Positions 25,046 through 35,374 of a stretch of DNA of 64,000 nucleotides are shown piece after piece. Position 1 is the first letter of the stretch, and each line of letters opens with the position of its first letter. Made by a program: the position numbers and the translations under genes. This DNA comes from Crocinitomicaceae bacterium (GTDB taxonomy: Bacteria; Bacteroidota; Bacteroidia; Flavobacteriales_D; Crocinitomicaceae): contig JAKVAR010000009.1 in NCBI GenBank assembly GCA_022447585.1, positions 555,133 to 619,132 on the forward strand, written 5' to 3'. The notes under the pieces were generated by a model that did not search any database, was not told the origin of the DNA, and saw only the letters and a program-made list of their open reading frames with translations.

Positions 25046-26395
25046 TTACATTCCTGGCATTCCTCCCCCCATTCCTTTCATCTGCTTCATCATCTGACGC
25101 ATGTTTGCTGGGTTACTCATCATTTTCATCATTTTCTTAGTATCACCAAACTGTTTCATCAATTTATTCACTTCTTGAATATTTGTTCCACTCCCTTTGG
25201 CAATTCTATTTTTACGTGGACCGTTGATAATCTCTGGGCGCTCTCTTTCTTCCGGAGTCATTGAATAAATAATAGCTTCAATATGCTTGAAAGCATCATC
25301 TTTAATATCAACATCTTTCAATGCTTTCCCCATTCCAGGAAGCATGCCCATTAAATCCTTTACATTCCCCATCTTCTTCACTTGTTGAAGTTGACCTAGG
25401 AAATCGTTAAAATCAAACTGATTTTTCTTAATACGTTTTTGAAGCTTCCTTGCTTCTTCTTCGTCAAATTGTTCTTGGGCCTTCTCAACTAAAGAAACAA
25501 TATCACCTTTTCCTAAAATTCTATCAGCCATACGAGATGGATAGAATACATCCAATGCATCCATCTTCTCACCTGTACCTACAAATTTAATTGGCTTATT
25601 AACAATTGATTTGATTGATAACGCAGCACCACCTCGCGTATCACCATCTAACTTAGTTAATACAACGCCATCGAAATTAATTCTTTCATTAAAGGCTTTC
25701 GCAGTATTTACTGCATCTTGTCCCGTCATGGAATCAACTACAAACAATGTTTCTGTTGGTTGGATTGCATTTTTAACATCTGCGATCTCGTTCATCATCT
25801 GCTCATCGACAGCTAAACGACCAGCCGTATCGACAATTACAACATTAAATCCATTACTCTTCGCATGTTGAATTGCTGCTTGAGCAATCTTAACTGGATT
25901 CTTTTCCTCTTTATTAGAATAGACTTCAATTCCTAATTGATCTCCAAGTACGTGAATTTGATCAATGGCTGCTGGACGGTAAACATCACATGCAACTAAC
26001 AAAGGATTCTTGCCTTTTTTATTCTTCAAGTAGTTACCTAACTTCCCAGAGAAAGTAGTCTTACCAGAACCTTGAAGACCTGACATTAAAATAATTCCAG
26101 GATTTCCTTTGACATTAATGTCAACTTCATTCCCTCCCATTAATTCCACCAACTCTTCGTGGCAGATCTTAATCATCAATTGTCCAGGAGAGATTGCAGT
26201 CAATACATTAGCGCCAATTGCCTTTTCCTTAACTGTGTTTGTAAATTCTTTGGCCGTCTTAAAGTTCACATCGGCATCTAACAATGCGCGTCTCACCTCT
26301 TTTAATGTCTCTGCAACATTAATTTCTGAAATTTGACCTTGTCCTTTTAATACCTTAAAGGCTCTCTCAAACTTATCCGTTAAATTTTCAAACAT
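25046..26395 (-). CDS. ffh: Signal recognition particle protein Ffh
   Basis: From MFENLTDKFERAF the 449-residue GTPase has the usual NG-M layout. An N-domain four-helix bundle is followed by the G domain, with SGLQGSGKTTFSGKL (about 100-114), DVYRPAAIDQ, DTAGRLAVDEQ and TKLDGDTRGGAALS. The methionine-rich M domain begins after KRIKKNQFDF and ends in MKQMKGMGGGMPGM. With 4.5S RNA it targets nascent membrane proteins to the translocon. An upstream in-frame start would overlap the -7 box, so the shorter start was chosen. Confidence 0.97.
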   Translation of the reverse strand: MFENLTDKFERAFKVLKGQGQISEINVAETLKEVRRALLDADVNFKTAKEFTNTVKEKAIGANVLTAISPGQLMIKICHEELVELMGGNEVDINVKGNPGIILMSGLQGSGKTTFSGKLGNYLKNKKGKNPLLVACDVYRPAAIDQIHVLGDQLGIEVYSNKEEKNPVKIAQAAIQHAKSNGFNVVIVDTAGRLAVDEQMMNEIADVKNAIQPTETLFVVDSMTGQDAVNTAKAFNERINFDGVVLTKLDGDTRGGAALSIKSIVNKPIKFVGTGEKMDALDVFYPSRMADRILGKGDIVSLVEKAQEQFDEEEARKLQKRIKKNQFDFNDFLGQLQQVKKMGNVKDLMGMLPGMGKALKDVDIKDDAFKHIEAIIYSMTPEERERPEIINGPRKNRIAKGSGTNIQEVNKLMKQFGDTKKMMKMMSNPANMRQMMKQMKGMGGGMPGM

Positions 26396-26416
26396 AGTAT
26401 TCCTGATTTCGGACGA

Positions 26417-26424
26417 CAAAAATA
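26417..26424 (-). promoter_or_regulatory. -7 promoter box of ffh
   Basis: TATTTTTG on the minus strand matches TAnnTTTG and lies 21 bp upstream of the chosen ffh ATG. It overlaps the alternative start, so it decides the start. No good -33 TTG is visible. Confidence 0.45.
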
Positions 26425-26484
26425 AGAAAAAGTCCTGATATAACTGATGTTAACTCATATTCAATTTATCAAAAATTCTAAAGC

Positions 26485-27927
26485 TTATTTTGACTTAATC
26501 TTCGCGATTTTCACATTCAAATAACCAAATGTAATTGTCATCAAAGGACTAATTAAGTTGAAAAAACAATACATCCAGTATTCTCCAGTAGCAACATGCA
26601 ATATTGATGACTGGGCAGCACCGCATGTATTCCATGGGAACAACACTGATGTAACAGTTCCTGAATCTTCCAATGTTCTACTTAAATTTTGAGGGGCTAA
26701 ATCTCTTTCTTCATAAGTATCGGCAAACATTCTACCCGGAACAACAATTGCTAAATATTGATCAGAAGCCGTTGCATTAAAGAAAACACAAGTTCCTGCC
26801 GTTGTAGCAATTAAAGAACCAGTTGACTTAGCTAATTTAACAACGGACCTAGTGATTTTTTGAAGTAAACCGCACGCCTCCATAACGCCTCCAAAAGCCA
26901 TTGCACAAATGATTAGCCAAATCGTATTCATCATTCCTTCCATTCCTCCTGTAGATAATAATCGTTCCATTGAATGCCCTTCTTCCAATATTGAAATACC
27001 GCCAAACATCGCTTGAACACTTGTTGTATAAGCTGCAAGTGCATAAGAACTTGATTCCCCAGCAATTCTAGTGATAATATCAGGTTGAAAAAGCACTGCA
27101 GCAATTGCCCCCAAGAGACTCCCTATCAACAAGGCAGGAACAGCACTTACTTTCTTAACAATCAATGCAATTACAATTATCGGAACAAGCATTAAAATTG
27201 GAGAAATATAAAAATTACCTTCGATTGTGTCTACAATGGTATTAACGCTCGCAGAATTTGTAGATGTCTCCACGGTAAAACCAAGAATCAAAAATATTAT
27301 AAGTGTCAGTATGATAGAAGGTATTGTTGTTAATGCCATATATCGAATGTGGGTAAACAAATCTGTTCCGGCCATTGCTGGAGCTAAATTTGTTGTATCT
27401 GATAGTGGGCTCATTTTATCGCCAAAATAGGCTCCTGATATAATCGCCCCCGCAACCATTGGTAAATGAAAGCCCAGAGCTTCACCAATTCCGATTAAAG
27501 CCAAGCCTACAGTTGCAATCGTGCTCCAAGAACTTCCAGTTGCCATAGCTACAATTGCACTTACGATACAAGCAGCCACCAAGAATATTGAGGGATGTAT
27601 AATTTCCAATCCATAATAAATCATTGTTGGAACAATGCCCGAGATCATCCATGTTCCGGCCAATGCTCCAATCATTAATAAAATTAAAATTGCTGGTAAT
27701 GCGGTTTTTATACTCTTTACGATTCCTTTCTCTAATTTTTTCCAAGTAAAACTCAATCTAATTCCAATTACAGCTGCAACACCTGTACCAACAATTAAGG
27801 CAATTTGATTGGGACCGTAGGTAGCGTTATCTCCAAAAATCATAACATTTACCGCCAACAAGCCAACAAGAATGAGTATTGGAATTAGAGCAATAAAAAA
27901 AGATGGAGATTTAGTTTTATTCGACAT
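26485..27927 (-). CDS. NhaC-family Na+/H+ antiporter
   Basis: The 480-residue protein has about 11-12 membrane helices. NhaC-type motifs include TGSSWSTIATVGLALIGIG, ISGAYFGDKMSPLSDTTNLA, ATASDQYLAIVVPGRMF and FPWNTCGAAQSSIL, the last two being the conserved second-repeat elements. It should exchange sodium for protons (or malate/lactate in relatives) at the inner membrane, fitting a marine or saline habitat. It stands between ffh and the RND exporter as a separate minus-strand gene. Confidence 0.9.
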   Translation of the reverse strand: MSNKTKSPSFFIALIPILILVGLLAVNVMIFGDNATYGPNQIALIVGTGVAAVIGIRLSFTWKKLEKGIVKSIKTALPAILILLMIGALAGTWMISGIVPTMIYYGLEIIHPSIFLVAACIVSAIVAMATGSSWSTIATVGLALIGIGEALGFHLPMVAGAIISGAYFGDKMSPLSDTTNLAPAMAGTDLFTHIRYMALTTIPSIILTLIIFLILGFTVETSTNSASVNTIVDTIEGNFYISPILMLVPIIVIALIVKKVSAVPALLIGSLLGAIAAVLFQPDIITRIAGESSSYALAAYTTSVQAMFGGISILEEGHSMERLLSTGGMEGMMNTIWLIICAMAFGGVMEACGLLQKITRSVVKLAKSTGSLIATTAGTCVFFNATASDQYLAIVVPGRMFADTYEERDLAPQNLSRTLEDSGTVTSVLFPWNTCGAAQSSILHVATGEYWMYCFFNLISPLMTITFGYLNVKIAKIKSK

Positions 27928-27972
27928 ATGTGTAATTCGATATTGTTTATTTAGATTGCTAAAAATATAAAT

Positions 27973-30258
27973 TTAATTCGTCGTTTGAGTCTTACCTTTT
28001 GGCTTATAAAACACCATGAGCATAACAGGCAGAATTGTTAGATCCGAAATAAGTGCTACAAAGAGCGTAATACATAATAAAAGTCCCATGTAGAAAGTCC
28101 CTAAAAAAGAAGATAAAATGAGCAACATAAAACCAGAACACAAAATTAGTGTTGTTAAAATCATTGCTTTTCCTGTAGTTAGGTAGCTTCGTTTTAGTGC
28201 AAACATCTTTCCTTTTCCCTTGGATAATTCATATTTGAACTTACCTAAAAAGTGAATGGTATCATCAACCGCAATACCAAACGCAATCGTAAAGATTATT
28301 GACGTACTAGTTTTCAATTCCACCCCTAAGAATCCCATAACCCCTGCGATAAAAACAAGTGGAATTAAATTCGTTACAATACTAATAACTAAGATGGATC
28401 CAGAGCGATAAATCAAACCAACAATCAAGGCTACAATCAAGATAGATACCCCCAACCCTTGAATTAAGCTTTGCGATAAATACTTTAAGTTCTTGTCAAC
28501 GAGATGTGCTGTACCAGTAATATCAAATTCGATGAATTCATTTAAATTTTCATCATTTATGAACTTTAAGAATGATTCATTCTTTGCAGAAATCGCTTTA
28601 TTTCCTAAATCAGGAATTGATCCAGTTATTCTTGTTAGTTGCTCGGTTGAATCAACAATTGACTTTATAAACTTGCCCTGTCCAACAATGCGCATTGCCC
28701 TTCTATACTTTCTAACCTTTCGAGTAGACTTAGGTAAAGAATAATATTTCTTATTCCCTAAATTTGCTGAACGATTTACCACTTTTAATGCAGTTACTAA
28801 TGAATTTTTAATCACCACTCCATAATTGGAAACAAGGTATTTTTCAACAGTATCTATTTTCTCAAGAACATCTTTGTCCCAAACAGTTTTTGAACTGTCC
28901 TTGACGGTAACAGCTAGTTCAAAGGGTCTAATTCCACCATAATGTTCATCTAAAAAGTCAAAATCAACTTTTAATGGCTCATTAGGCTTCAAATCATCCA
29001 TCAAAAAATTATTAGTTTCTATTCGCAACAATCCAACAATACTGATCAACATAATTAACCCCGTCGTAATGAAAATTGTCTTCTTTCTTCGAATAATCTT
29101 TAGAAAAGCACGCTCCAAATATTTTCTCCAGAAATGATCTTTCTTTTTTTCTCTAATATGTTTTGGTCCAGGAAATATGTAGAACATTATAGGCAAAGTG
29201 AGGAAGGTCAGTACAAAAGCAATTAGTACTCCGAATCCCATAATAATACCAAATGCCCTAATAGGCTGAACATTAACAAAATACAATGAAAAGAATCCAA
29301 TTGAAGTAGTTACTGAAGTCAAAAACGTAGCCATTCCTACTTCTTTCACAGCTATTGTTATTGCTTTGAAAACAGAATCTTCCTCCCTTAAAGCGTCTAG
29401 ATACCTCGATACTAAATGAATAACATCAGACATTGATACCACGAACATTATGGAAGGAAGTATAGATAAAATAATATTGATGGGTTGGTTAAAAACTCCC
29501 ATTCCTCCTACCACCCAAACCATAGAGGAGAAAATCACAATTTGTGGAATTAAAATACCCCAACCAGACCTAAAAGCAATAAACAAGAAGAATACAATTA
29601 AGAATGCACTTGATCCGACGAAAAGGGCCATTTCAAAAGTCATTTTATCGATGTAATATTTCTGACCAATTGTCCTTCCTGCAATTCGAACCTTTTTAAA
29701 CTTATGGTTTTCAATTAACTGGTTAAGGTCAAAAATAAGCGCATCACTTTTCTTTTTGGAAATATAATCTTCATGACGAACAAACAAGCAAATAGATTTG
29801 GCATCTTTCGCTACCATAGTGTTTATAAGTTCGTTGTTCTTGAAAATTCTTGCAGAATCTCTTTGAGCATCAAAATCATTAAAATCTATGTATGGCTTAG
29901 AATCTGTTGCCCCACCGGCAAACATGAAAAACTCTTCTTGATTAGTTATAGAATTAACAAAATTAACTGACTCCATTCCCTCTACTGAAGAAGTAAAATC
30001 AGCTACTTCTTTGAGAAAAGTTGGATTAAATATAGACCCGTTTGATTCAATTGAGATCAATAAAAAATCATTATCGGAGCTGAATTTATCGCGATAATTG
30101 ATAAAGAAAGTCGTCTCCTCATCATTCGCTGGAAAGAACTTTTCAAAATCATAATCGAATCGAACCTTTGTAACCTCGTATCCTAGAGTAGCTGTCGCCA
30201 GAATAAACAAGCCTAAAACAACCCAGATATACTTTTTAAATTTTGCTTCTCCAACCAT
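27973..30258 (-). CDS. RND-superfamily exporter with two MMPL/SSD modules
   Basis: The 761-residue protein has the twofold RND layout. Helix 1 is at the N-terminus, and a periplasmic loop of about 170 residues is followed by helices 2-6. GMGVFNQPINIILSILPSIMFVVSMSDVIHL lies here and contains the SSD-type acidic motif. A second loop and set of helices carries TIAFGIAVDDTIHF. It is shorter than AcrB-type pumps and resembles the hydrophobe-exporter (HAE3/MMPL) group that works without an OMF partner. Substrates may be lipids or hydrophobic compounds, which is inference. A -7 box precedes the start. Confidence 0.87.
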   Translation of the reverse strand: MVGEAKFKKYIWVVLGLFILATATLGYEVTKVRFDYDFEKFFPANDEETTFFINYRDKFSSDNDFLLISIESNGSIFNPTFLKEVADFTSSVEGMESVNFVNSITNQEEFFMFAGGATDSKPYIDFNDFDAQRDSARIFKNNELINTMVAKDAKSICLFVRHEDYISKKKSDALIFDLNQLIENHKFKKVRIAGRTIGQKYYIDKMTFEMALFVGSSAFLIVFFLFIAFRSGWGILIPQIVIFSSMVWVVGGMGVFNQPINIILSILPSIMFVVSMSDVIHLVSRYLDALREEDSVFKAITIAVKEVGMATFLTSVTTSIGFFSLYFVNVQPIRAFGIIMGFGVLIAFVLTFLTLPIMFYIFPGPKHIREKKKDHFWRKYLERAFLKIIRRKKTIFITTGLIMLISIVGLLRIETNNFLMDDLKPNEPLKVDFDFLDEHYGGIRPFELAVTVKDSSKTVWDKDVLEKIDTVEKYLVSNYGVVIKNSLVTALKVVNRSANLGNKKYYSLPKSTRKVRKYRRAMRIVGQGKFIKSIVDSTEQLTRITGSIPDLGNKAISAKNESFLKFINDENLNEFIEFDITGTAHLVDKNLKYLSQSLIQGLGVSILIVALIVGLIYRSGSILVISIVTNLIPLVFIAGVMGFLGVELKTSTSIIFTIAFGIAVDDTIHFLGKFKYELSKGKGKMFALKRSYLTTGKAMILTTLILCSGFMLLILSSFLGTFYMGLLLCITLFVALISDLTILPVMLMVFYKPKGKTQTTN

Positions 30259-30286
30259 TTGATCTTGAACTGCGTTTATTGGGTAT

Positions 30287-30294
30287 CAAAGATA
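30287..30294 (-). promoter_or_regulatory. -7 promoter box of the RND exporter gene
   Basis: TATCTTTG on the minus strand matches TAnnTTTG, 28 bp upstream of the RND start. It shares a 120-bp divergent intergenic region with the promoter of the T9SS protein on the plus strand. Confidence 0.45.
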
Positions 30295-30331
30295 ATGGCT
30301 TTGATGTAAAAAACAGGAATACACTCTTCTT

Positions 30332-30362
30332 TTGAAGATGAAAGCCAATTTTATTAAATTTG
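30332..30362 (+). promoter_or_regulatory. Bacteroidota-type promoter of the T9SS protein gene
   Basis: TTG at 30332-30334 and TAAATTTG at 30355-30362 are separated by 20 bp. The box precedes the ATG at 30378 by 15 bp and overlaps the alternative start at 30360, so the downstream ATG is favoured. Confidence 0.55.
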
Positions 30363-30377
30363 ATGAAAATTATAATT

Positions 30378-31412
30378 ATGAAAAAAACCTTACTATTCGC
30401 AGCTTTGTCAATGGCTTTCGCTGGGAACTCACAAAGTCTAACTCAAGCAAACGAAGCTGCAATTGGATCAAATGTAACAATGTATGTTTGCGATTCAATC
30501 GATGCTTATTCTGGAACTCAAGGAATGGGTGTAACGTGGGATTACTCTAATGTAATTGGCTTAACGGGACAAACAAGAGTTATTGGAGTAGACAACCCTG
30601 CTTCGACAACAAACGCTTCTTCTTTTACTTCTTCGACTTTTGCGATTAGTGCAGGATCTTTATTAACTTCCTATTATACTTCCACCTCTTCGGAAAGAAT
30701 ATCTCAAGGATTTGTATTCAACGAACCTACCTTGGGTGATGTTATTGCTCAATTTGATATAGATGAAGCAAAAACAATGGATTACCCATTTTCCAATGGA
30801 GACTCTTTTACAGATAATTTTTCAGGACAAATTGATTATGTTTTTCAGGGCTTCCCTCAGAACTCACCTATTACGGGCACAGTTCATGCTTCAATTGATG
30901 GACAAGGAACATTATTACTTCCAAATTCAACTTCTTTAACTGATGTGATTCGTTACAAAACCATAGATACAACTTATGCTACGATTGCACTAGTTGGTGA
31001 TATTGAAATTATTAGGTCTCAATATGAGTACTACGATATCCTCAACACAAGTTTACCCGTTTTTACACACTCAACTATCATAGCTCAGAGTGTAGGTTCT
31101 ACAAATCCTCTATCTGCTCAAACAATGGTTTTGTCTTCTGTTGAAGCTGACAACTTTCTATCTATAAATGATATAGATGGTGCTTTTGAATTCAGTATTT
31201 ATCCAAATCCATCGCAAGATGTAGTTACACTTTCTGGTGAATTTTCTTCAAATGCAGTAGCTACAATTCTTGACTACTCAGGAAGAGTTATTTTATCTGA
31301 AACTGTTTATAATGGAAAGCATTTAAACATAACCTCTTTAGATAGCGGTATGTATGTAGTCAGAGTTAATGATAATAACTCTACTGTTTCTAAAAAGCTC
31401 ATTAAAAAATAA
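30378..31412 (+). CDS. Secreted protein with T9SS type A sorting domain
   Basis: From MKKTLLFAALSMAFAGNSQS the 344-residue protein has a signal peptide and a Ser/Thr-rich body of about 240 residues with no motif I recognise. The type IX secretion C-terminal domain of about 75 residues contains FSIYPNPSQDVVTL, VATILDYSGRVIL, LDSGMYVVRVND and a basic end KKLIKK. It should pass the outer membrane by the T9SS and be released or attached to the cell surface. The body is beta-strand rich, perhaps an adhesin or structural protein, but its role is unknown. A terminator follows. Confidence 0.85.
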   Translation: MKKTLLFAALSMAFAGNSQSLTQANEAAIGSNVTMYVCDSIDAYSGTQGMGVTWDYSNVIGLTGQTRVIGVDNPASTTNASSFTSSTFAISAGSLLTSYYTSTSSERISQGFVFNEPTLGDVIAQFDIDEAKTMDYPFSNGDSFTDNFSGQIDYVFQGFPQNSPITGTVHASIDGQGTLLLPNSTSLTDVIRYKTIDTTYATIALVGDIEIIRSQYEYYDILNTSLPVFTHSTIIAQSVGSTNPLSAQTMVLSSVEADNFLSINDIDGAFEFSIYPNPSQDVVTLSGEFSSNAVATILDYSGRVILSETVYNGKHLNITSLDSGMYVVRVNDNNSTVSKKLIKK

Positions 31413-31449
31413 TACTCAGCTTCTAGAAGAAGCAATCAAACATAGAAAG

Positions 31450-31475
31450 GCCTTTCATTTAATGAAGGGCTTTTT
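31450..31475 (+). terminator. Intrinsic terminator after the T9SS protein gene
   Basis: GCCTTTCATT / AATGAAGGGC with one G-T pair and a minimal loop is followed by five T. It lies 38 bp after the stop, in the expected place. Confidence 0.75.
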
Positions 31476-31556
31476 GTTTATAAGTCATTTATAGATTTTA
31501 TAAGAACTGTTACCTTTCGACGCTATTCTTGTTATATTCGAGCAACGATTGATCTT

Positions 31557-33839
31557 ATGAAACACATATATTTGATTTTTACTTTTCTGATTGCAACAAC
31601 TTGTTTTAGTCAGGTAAATGAAGATTTAACCCCTGAAGAAAGAGCTTACCTCTATCATGTAGTAAAAAAAAGCCCGATTCTAAATAATAACTTTGGTCGA
31701 TATTTCGATTATCAAGGTCCCGTAATAAAGTTTCCGAATCAAAAGATTAATTACGACTCGGTTGAATTGTTAATCATTAATAATCCTGAGCTTCTTGTAA
31801 TTAGAAAACATGAAATTTCTAAATCCGCTAAAGGACTTATTGCAGAGGCATCCAATAAAATGGCCCTGTGGGAACTAAACAAAGTATTGTTAGCAAAACG
31901 AGAAAATCCAAATGATCTTAAACAATATAAAAATGAATACAACAGGTTTGAATCAATTTTAATCAAAAAACTACCTCCAAATGCAACAAAGCCTAAAAAC
32001 GGTGAGATCATTCCTCAGCCTAAGTTGCAAAACTTAATGAACCCTAGTCTTTCCTTAGATGATAAACTAATGCATATTAAATCTATGCGTTTTTTAACTC
32101 AAAATGACCAGCTAGTCACGTTAAAAGCAATAAATGAAAGTATCAATGAATATGTTCAAGCTAGAGCATTTGAAATCTTCAATTCCTTGGGAGGTAAAGC
32201 TGATATGTTCGAAAATGTACTAGTAGCTGCAGGAGACGGTAGTAGTACAACAGGTATTTTAGAAGAACGAGAAAAAGATGAGCAAGGTAGATGGAACAAA
32301 GGACTTCCCAAAGCAGTCGGACTTTTCCCTTATCAGTTGCACTTGCAAAAAACGATAGTTAAGAAAAAAGAGATCTCGGATATTGAACCAATGCGATATA
32401 CCGAAAATAATTTCAAAACCTTTGGAAACAATCGAATTACAAATATACATACAGATGTTTGGGGCTATAATTCTGAAAAACAAACAACTGTTGTCTTCGA
32501 AAAGAACGGACTTAACTATCATCTATTTGGATCCACAGACACTCGTTTTCTCTCGCCGGACTCATCTTTTGGAGGAAGTACCACCTTCCAATCAATTATC
32601 AACGATTTAGAATTCAATAAAATTGCCAAATTGAAGGAGATGATTTATGGTAAGAAAGGATTCGATCATTGGATTGAATACAACCAAAAGAAAAAAGACG
32701 CTACTGAAATGAAGATTGAAAAGAGAGAGAAAGACTATTCCGATATGGGGTACTCTCCTATTTCTACATCAAGTAAACCATCTAGAAAAGTCAAGAAATC
32801 AAAGAGAAAAGCCATCAAGAATGGATCCGGATCATTTGATGCTGCCCCAACAACTTCTTCAAATAAAAAAGATAGGAAAAAGCTTCAAAATACGATTGTT
32901 GGTCTTTATAAACTATTCGATGCCTATAAAATAAAAATAGCGGAATTAGAAGCTGACAAAGCTAAAGCGGTTGATTTGATGGCTCAATACAACCTAAAAC
33001 TTGACCGTTACAAACAAATTATGGGATTACGTTGGGCAACATATACTGAGAAGGATGGACTATATACATTCCAAGACTCAAGTACCTTCGACATTTTAAC
33101 TCAAGAGTTTAAATTTGCACCAAAGGCAGAAGTTGAGGATTTCGAAGTTCGATTGATAGCTATTCCAGAATCTTCTTTATCCAAGAATGCTGATGAAGTT
33201 ATGCTTCACATAAACATCATGGATGCCGAGCCAAATTATGATGCTCGAATCAACTTAGAATTGAAAGATGTTTTTGCTTCTGACAAATGGGAACTCCCTA
33301 CTCCCCTATTTAATGATGACGATAGTGTTGCTTTATGTGTGTTTTTTGAAAGTTTACTTAATAAGAAAACTTCGTTTAATATGGTTTGCCGCGGTCAAGG
33401 GATAGGAAAATGGGATGGCGTTCAAACTGTAAAAAACTGTAGCCCAAATGAATTAAACAAATACCCAGGAAATTCTGCCGAAAGCAAATTTGATTCAACG
33501 TTTGTACGTTTAAGAAAGTCTGAATTAATGATTCATATTGATCGTTCCATCTACCTACAAATAAATTCTTTTACTGATCCCGTAAAGTCTAACTTAAATA
33601 TAACTAATGACAATATTAGGGCAAGCATGTTGAAATATAAGTTATCGAAAAATGATATACTAAGCGCATACAGAACAGCAGAAATATTACGACGATTAAA
33701 ATCTGAAATTAACGTTATAGCAGGAAAGTATCTAAGTCGTGACCAAGCTAAAATTGTAATTGATAGATTCAATAAAAAGTGGGCCAAAACTAGAATTAGC
33801 GTTGGAGCAACATCCTTTAAACAAGGTGATTTGAATTAA
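31557..33839 (+). CDS. Large exported protein of unknown function
   Basis: I do not recognise this 760-residue protein. A signal peptide (MKHIYLIFTFLIATTCFSQ) is clear. The mature part has EDLTPEERAYLYHVVKKSPILNN near the start and a helical region to about 190. A central segment with GDGSSTTGILEEREKDEQGRW is followed by a strongly basic low-complexity stretch (SKPSRKVKKSKRKAIK, about 405-420). A coiled-coil-like helix (about 440-480) leads into a beta-rich C-terminal half. No T9SS domain, lipobox or membrane helix is present, so it should be periplasmic. The stop overlaps the convergent helicase stop by 4 bp. Confidence 0.7.
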   Translation: MKHIYLIFTFLIATTCFSQVNEDLTPEERAYLYHVVKKSPILNNNFGRYFDYQGPVIKFPNQKINYDSVELLIINNPELLVIRKHEISKSAKGLIAEASNKMALWELNKVLLAKRENPNDLKQYKNEYNRFESILIKKLPPNATKPKNGEIIPQPKLQNLMNPSLSLDDKLMHIKSMRFLTQNDQLVTLKAINESINEYVQARAFEIFNSLGGKADMFENVLVAAGDGSSTTGILEEREKDEQGRWNKGLPKAVGLFPYQLHLQKTIVKKKEISDIEPMRYTENNFKTFGNNRITNIHTDVWGYNSEKQTTVVFEKNGLNYHLFGSTDTRFLSPDSSFGGSTTFQSIINDLEFNKIAKLKEMIYGKKGFDHWIEYNQKKKDATEMKIEKREKDYSDMGYSPISTSSKPSRKVKKSKRKAIKNGSGSFDAAPTTSSNKKDRKKLQNTIVGLYKLFDAYKIKIAELEADKAKAVDLMAQYNLKLDRYKQIMGLRWATYTEKDGLYTFQDSSTFDILTQEFKFAPKAEVEDFEVRLIAIPESSLSKNADEVMLHINIMDAEPNYDARINLELKDVFASDKWELPTPLFNDDDSVALCVFFESLLNKKTSFNMVCRGQGIGKWDGVQTVKNCSPNELNKYPGNSAESKFDSTFVRLRKSELMIHIDRSIYLQINSFTDPVKSNLNITNDNIRASMLKYKLSKNDILSAYRTAEILRRLKSEINVIAGKYLSRDQAKIVIDRFNKKWAKTRISVGATSFKQGDLN

Positions 33840-35269
33840 TTATCACATAGTTCTTCAAAAAAATCATCTGCAAAATTGACTAAATAAACTTGTCCAGTAG
33901 CTCTCGTTAGTGAGGTGTATAACCATCGGTAATAGTCACTTCCCATCATTTCTTCTGAAATAAATCCTTGATCAATGTATACGTCTGACCATTGTCCGCC
34001 TTGACTTTTATGACATGTGATGGCGTAGGCATATTTAACTTGTAACGCATTGAAATATGGATCAGCTAATATCGCTTCGTAACGCTTCTTCTTCACTCGA
34101 ATGTGAGCATAATCCTGTTCAACAGAGAAAAACAATTCTTTCAAACGTTCTCGCGTAAGAGATGGTCCTTCAACCATTAATGATTCTAAGTGAATTATCA
34201 TTTCAACATCTCCCAAGCTTTCATAATCCACAAAATTCACGATAACATAAGCAAATTCGAATCCATGCATTTCTTCTGTTTTAATTACACGCCTCACTCT
34301 TATTAATTCCCCATTTGCTATAAATCCAATCTTTGTATCATCACCTAGCCAGAAGTAATTATTTTTCACAACCATCAAGCATTCTCCCGAACAAAGTGTT
34401 TCTTCATACCAAAGAATCCTTCCTCGAATTTGTTGATTGTAGCCATTAGCCTGTTTATTCGAACGTGTAATTACAATGGTACCTTCCATTCCATAATTTC
34501 CATAACTCGTCTCTAAATAGTCTTGTAAATCCATTCCTGAAATACGCTTCATATCAGAATCAGGAACTAACTCTAGCTTTGGATAATCGAGCCATTTGGT
34601 ATTTCTTAGTAATGTTGCATTTCTTAAAATTTCAGAATCATTGGCTTGTCGAACAACTTCATTCAATTGAACCTCTTCAACATTAACAGAAAAGAAATTA
34701 CGATCCAAATAATCCTTATTTAATGCAGGTGAAAAATCACTACCTACAGGAGGTAGCTGACCATCATCACCAATTAAGATCAGTTTGCAACCCATTCCTG
34801 AGAATACATACTCAAAAAGATCTTCTAATAAGTTTCTGGCGTTTATACTGCCATCTCTACTCATGGTAAAGTCTCCAATCATTGATGCTTCATCGACTAG
34901 AAACACTGTGTTTTTCAAAAGATTAGGTGATAGACTCATTCCGGAATTAATTTCAACCTTTGATTTCCTTCGATAAATCTGTTTGTGAATGGTCAATGCG
35001 TCTGCACCCGCTTTATGACTAAATACTTTTGCAGCTCTTCCTGTGGGAGCCAACAACTTAGTTTTTACTTTATAATGATTTAAAGTTTTTACAAATGCCG
35101 CTAAAGATGATGTCTTGCCCGTTCCTGCATAACCTCGAATAATTAAAACTTCTTTTCCACCTCTCTTCCTTAAAAATTGTTCCAATGCAATAAACAAAGT
35201 ATTCTGACTGGCAGTTGGCTTCATTTCGAATAAGGAAATCAAAGTGTTATTAAAAGAGTCTTTGGACAT
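33836..35269 (-). CDS. RecD/Dda-like superfamily 1 DNA helicase
   Basis: From MSKDSFNNTL the 477-residue protein has Walker A RGYAGTGKTSSL (45-56), then LLAPTGRAAKV (motif Ia) and VFLVDEASMIGD (Walker B). GDDGQLPPVGSDFS is motif III, and near the end come AYAITCHKSQGGQW (motif V) and YRWLYTSLTRAT (motif VI, UvrD-C). This is the small single-chain SF1B type close to Dda and the RecD2 core, a 5'-3' helicase probably acting on replication or recombination intermediates. It lacks the N-terminal RecD2 domains. The longer frame starting 45 bp upstream is unlikely. Confidence 0.88.
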   Translation of the reverse strand: MSKDSFNNTLISLFEMKPTASQNTLFIALEQFLRKRGGKEVLIIRGYAGTGKTSSLAAFVKTLNHYKVKTKLLAPTGRAAKVFSHKAGADALTIHKQIYRRKSKVEINSGMSLSPNLLKNTVFLVDEASMIGDFTMSRDGSINARNLLEDLFEYVFSGMGCKLILIGDDGQLPPVGSDFSPALNKDYLDRNFFSVNVEEVQLNEVVRQANDSEILRNATLLRNTKWLDYPKLELVPDSDMKRISGMDLQDYLETSYGNYGMEGTIVITRSNKQANGYNQQIRGRILWYEETLCSGECLMVVKNNYFWLGDDTKIGFIANGELIRVRRVIKTEEMHGFEFAYVIVNFVDYESLGDVEMIIHLESLMVEGPSLTRERLKELFFSVEQDYAHIRVKKKRYEAILADPYFNALQVKYAYAITCHKSQGGQWSDVYIDQGFISEEMMGSDYYRWLYTSLTRATGQVYLVNFADDFFEELCDN

Positions 35270-35374
35270 GAAATAAAATCTGTAGCGAAAGTAATGAACA
35301 TTCACATATTTCACTCATTGATTAAAAGGTTTAAAAAAACTAGTCTATGACTGCATCTAAAATCGAAAAAATTG

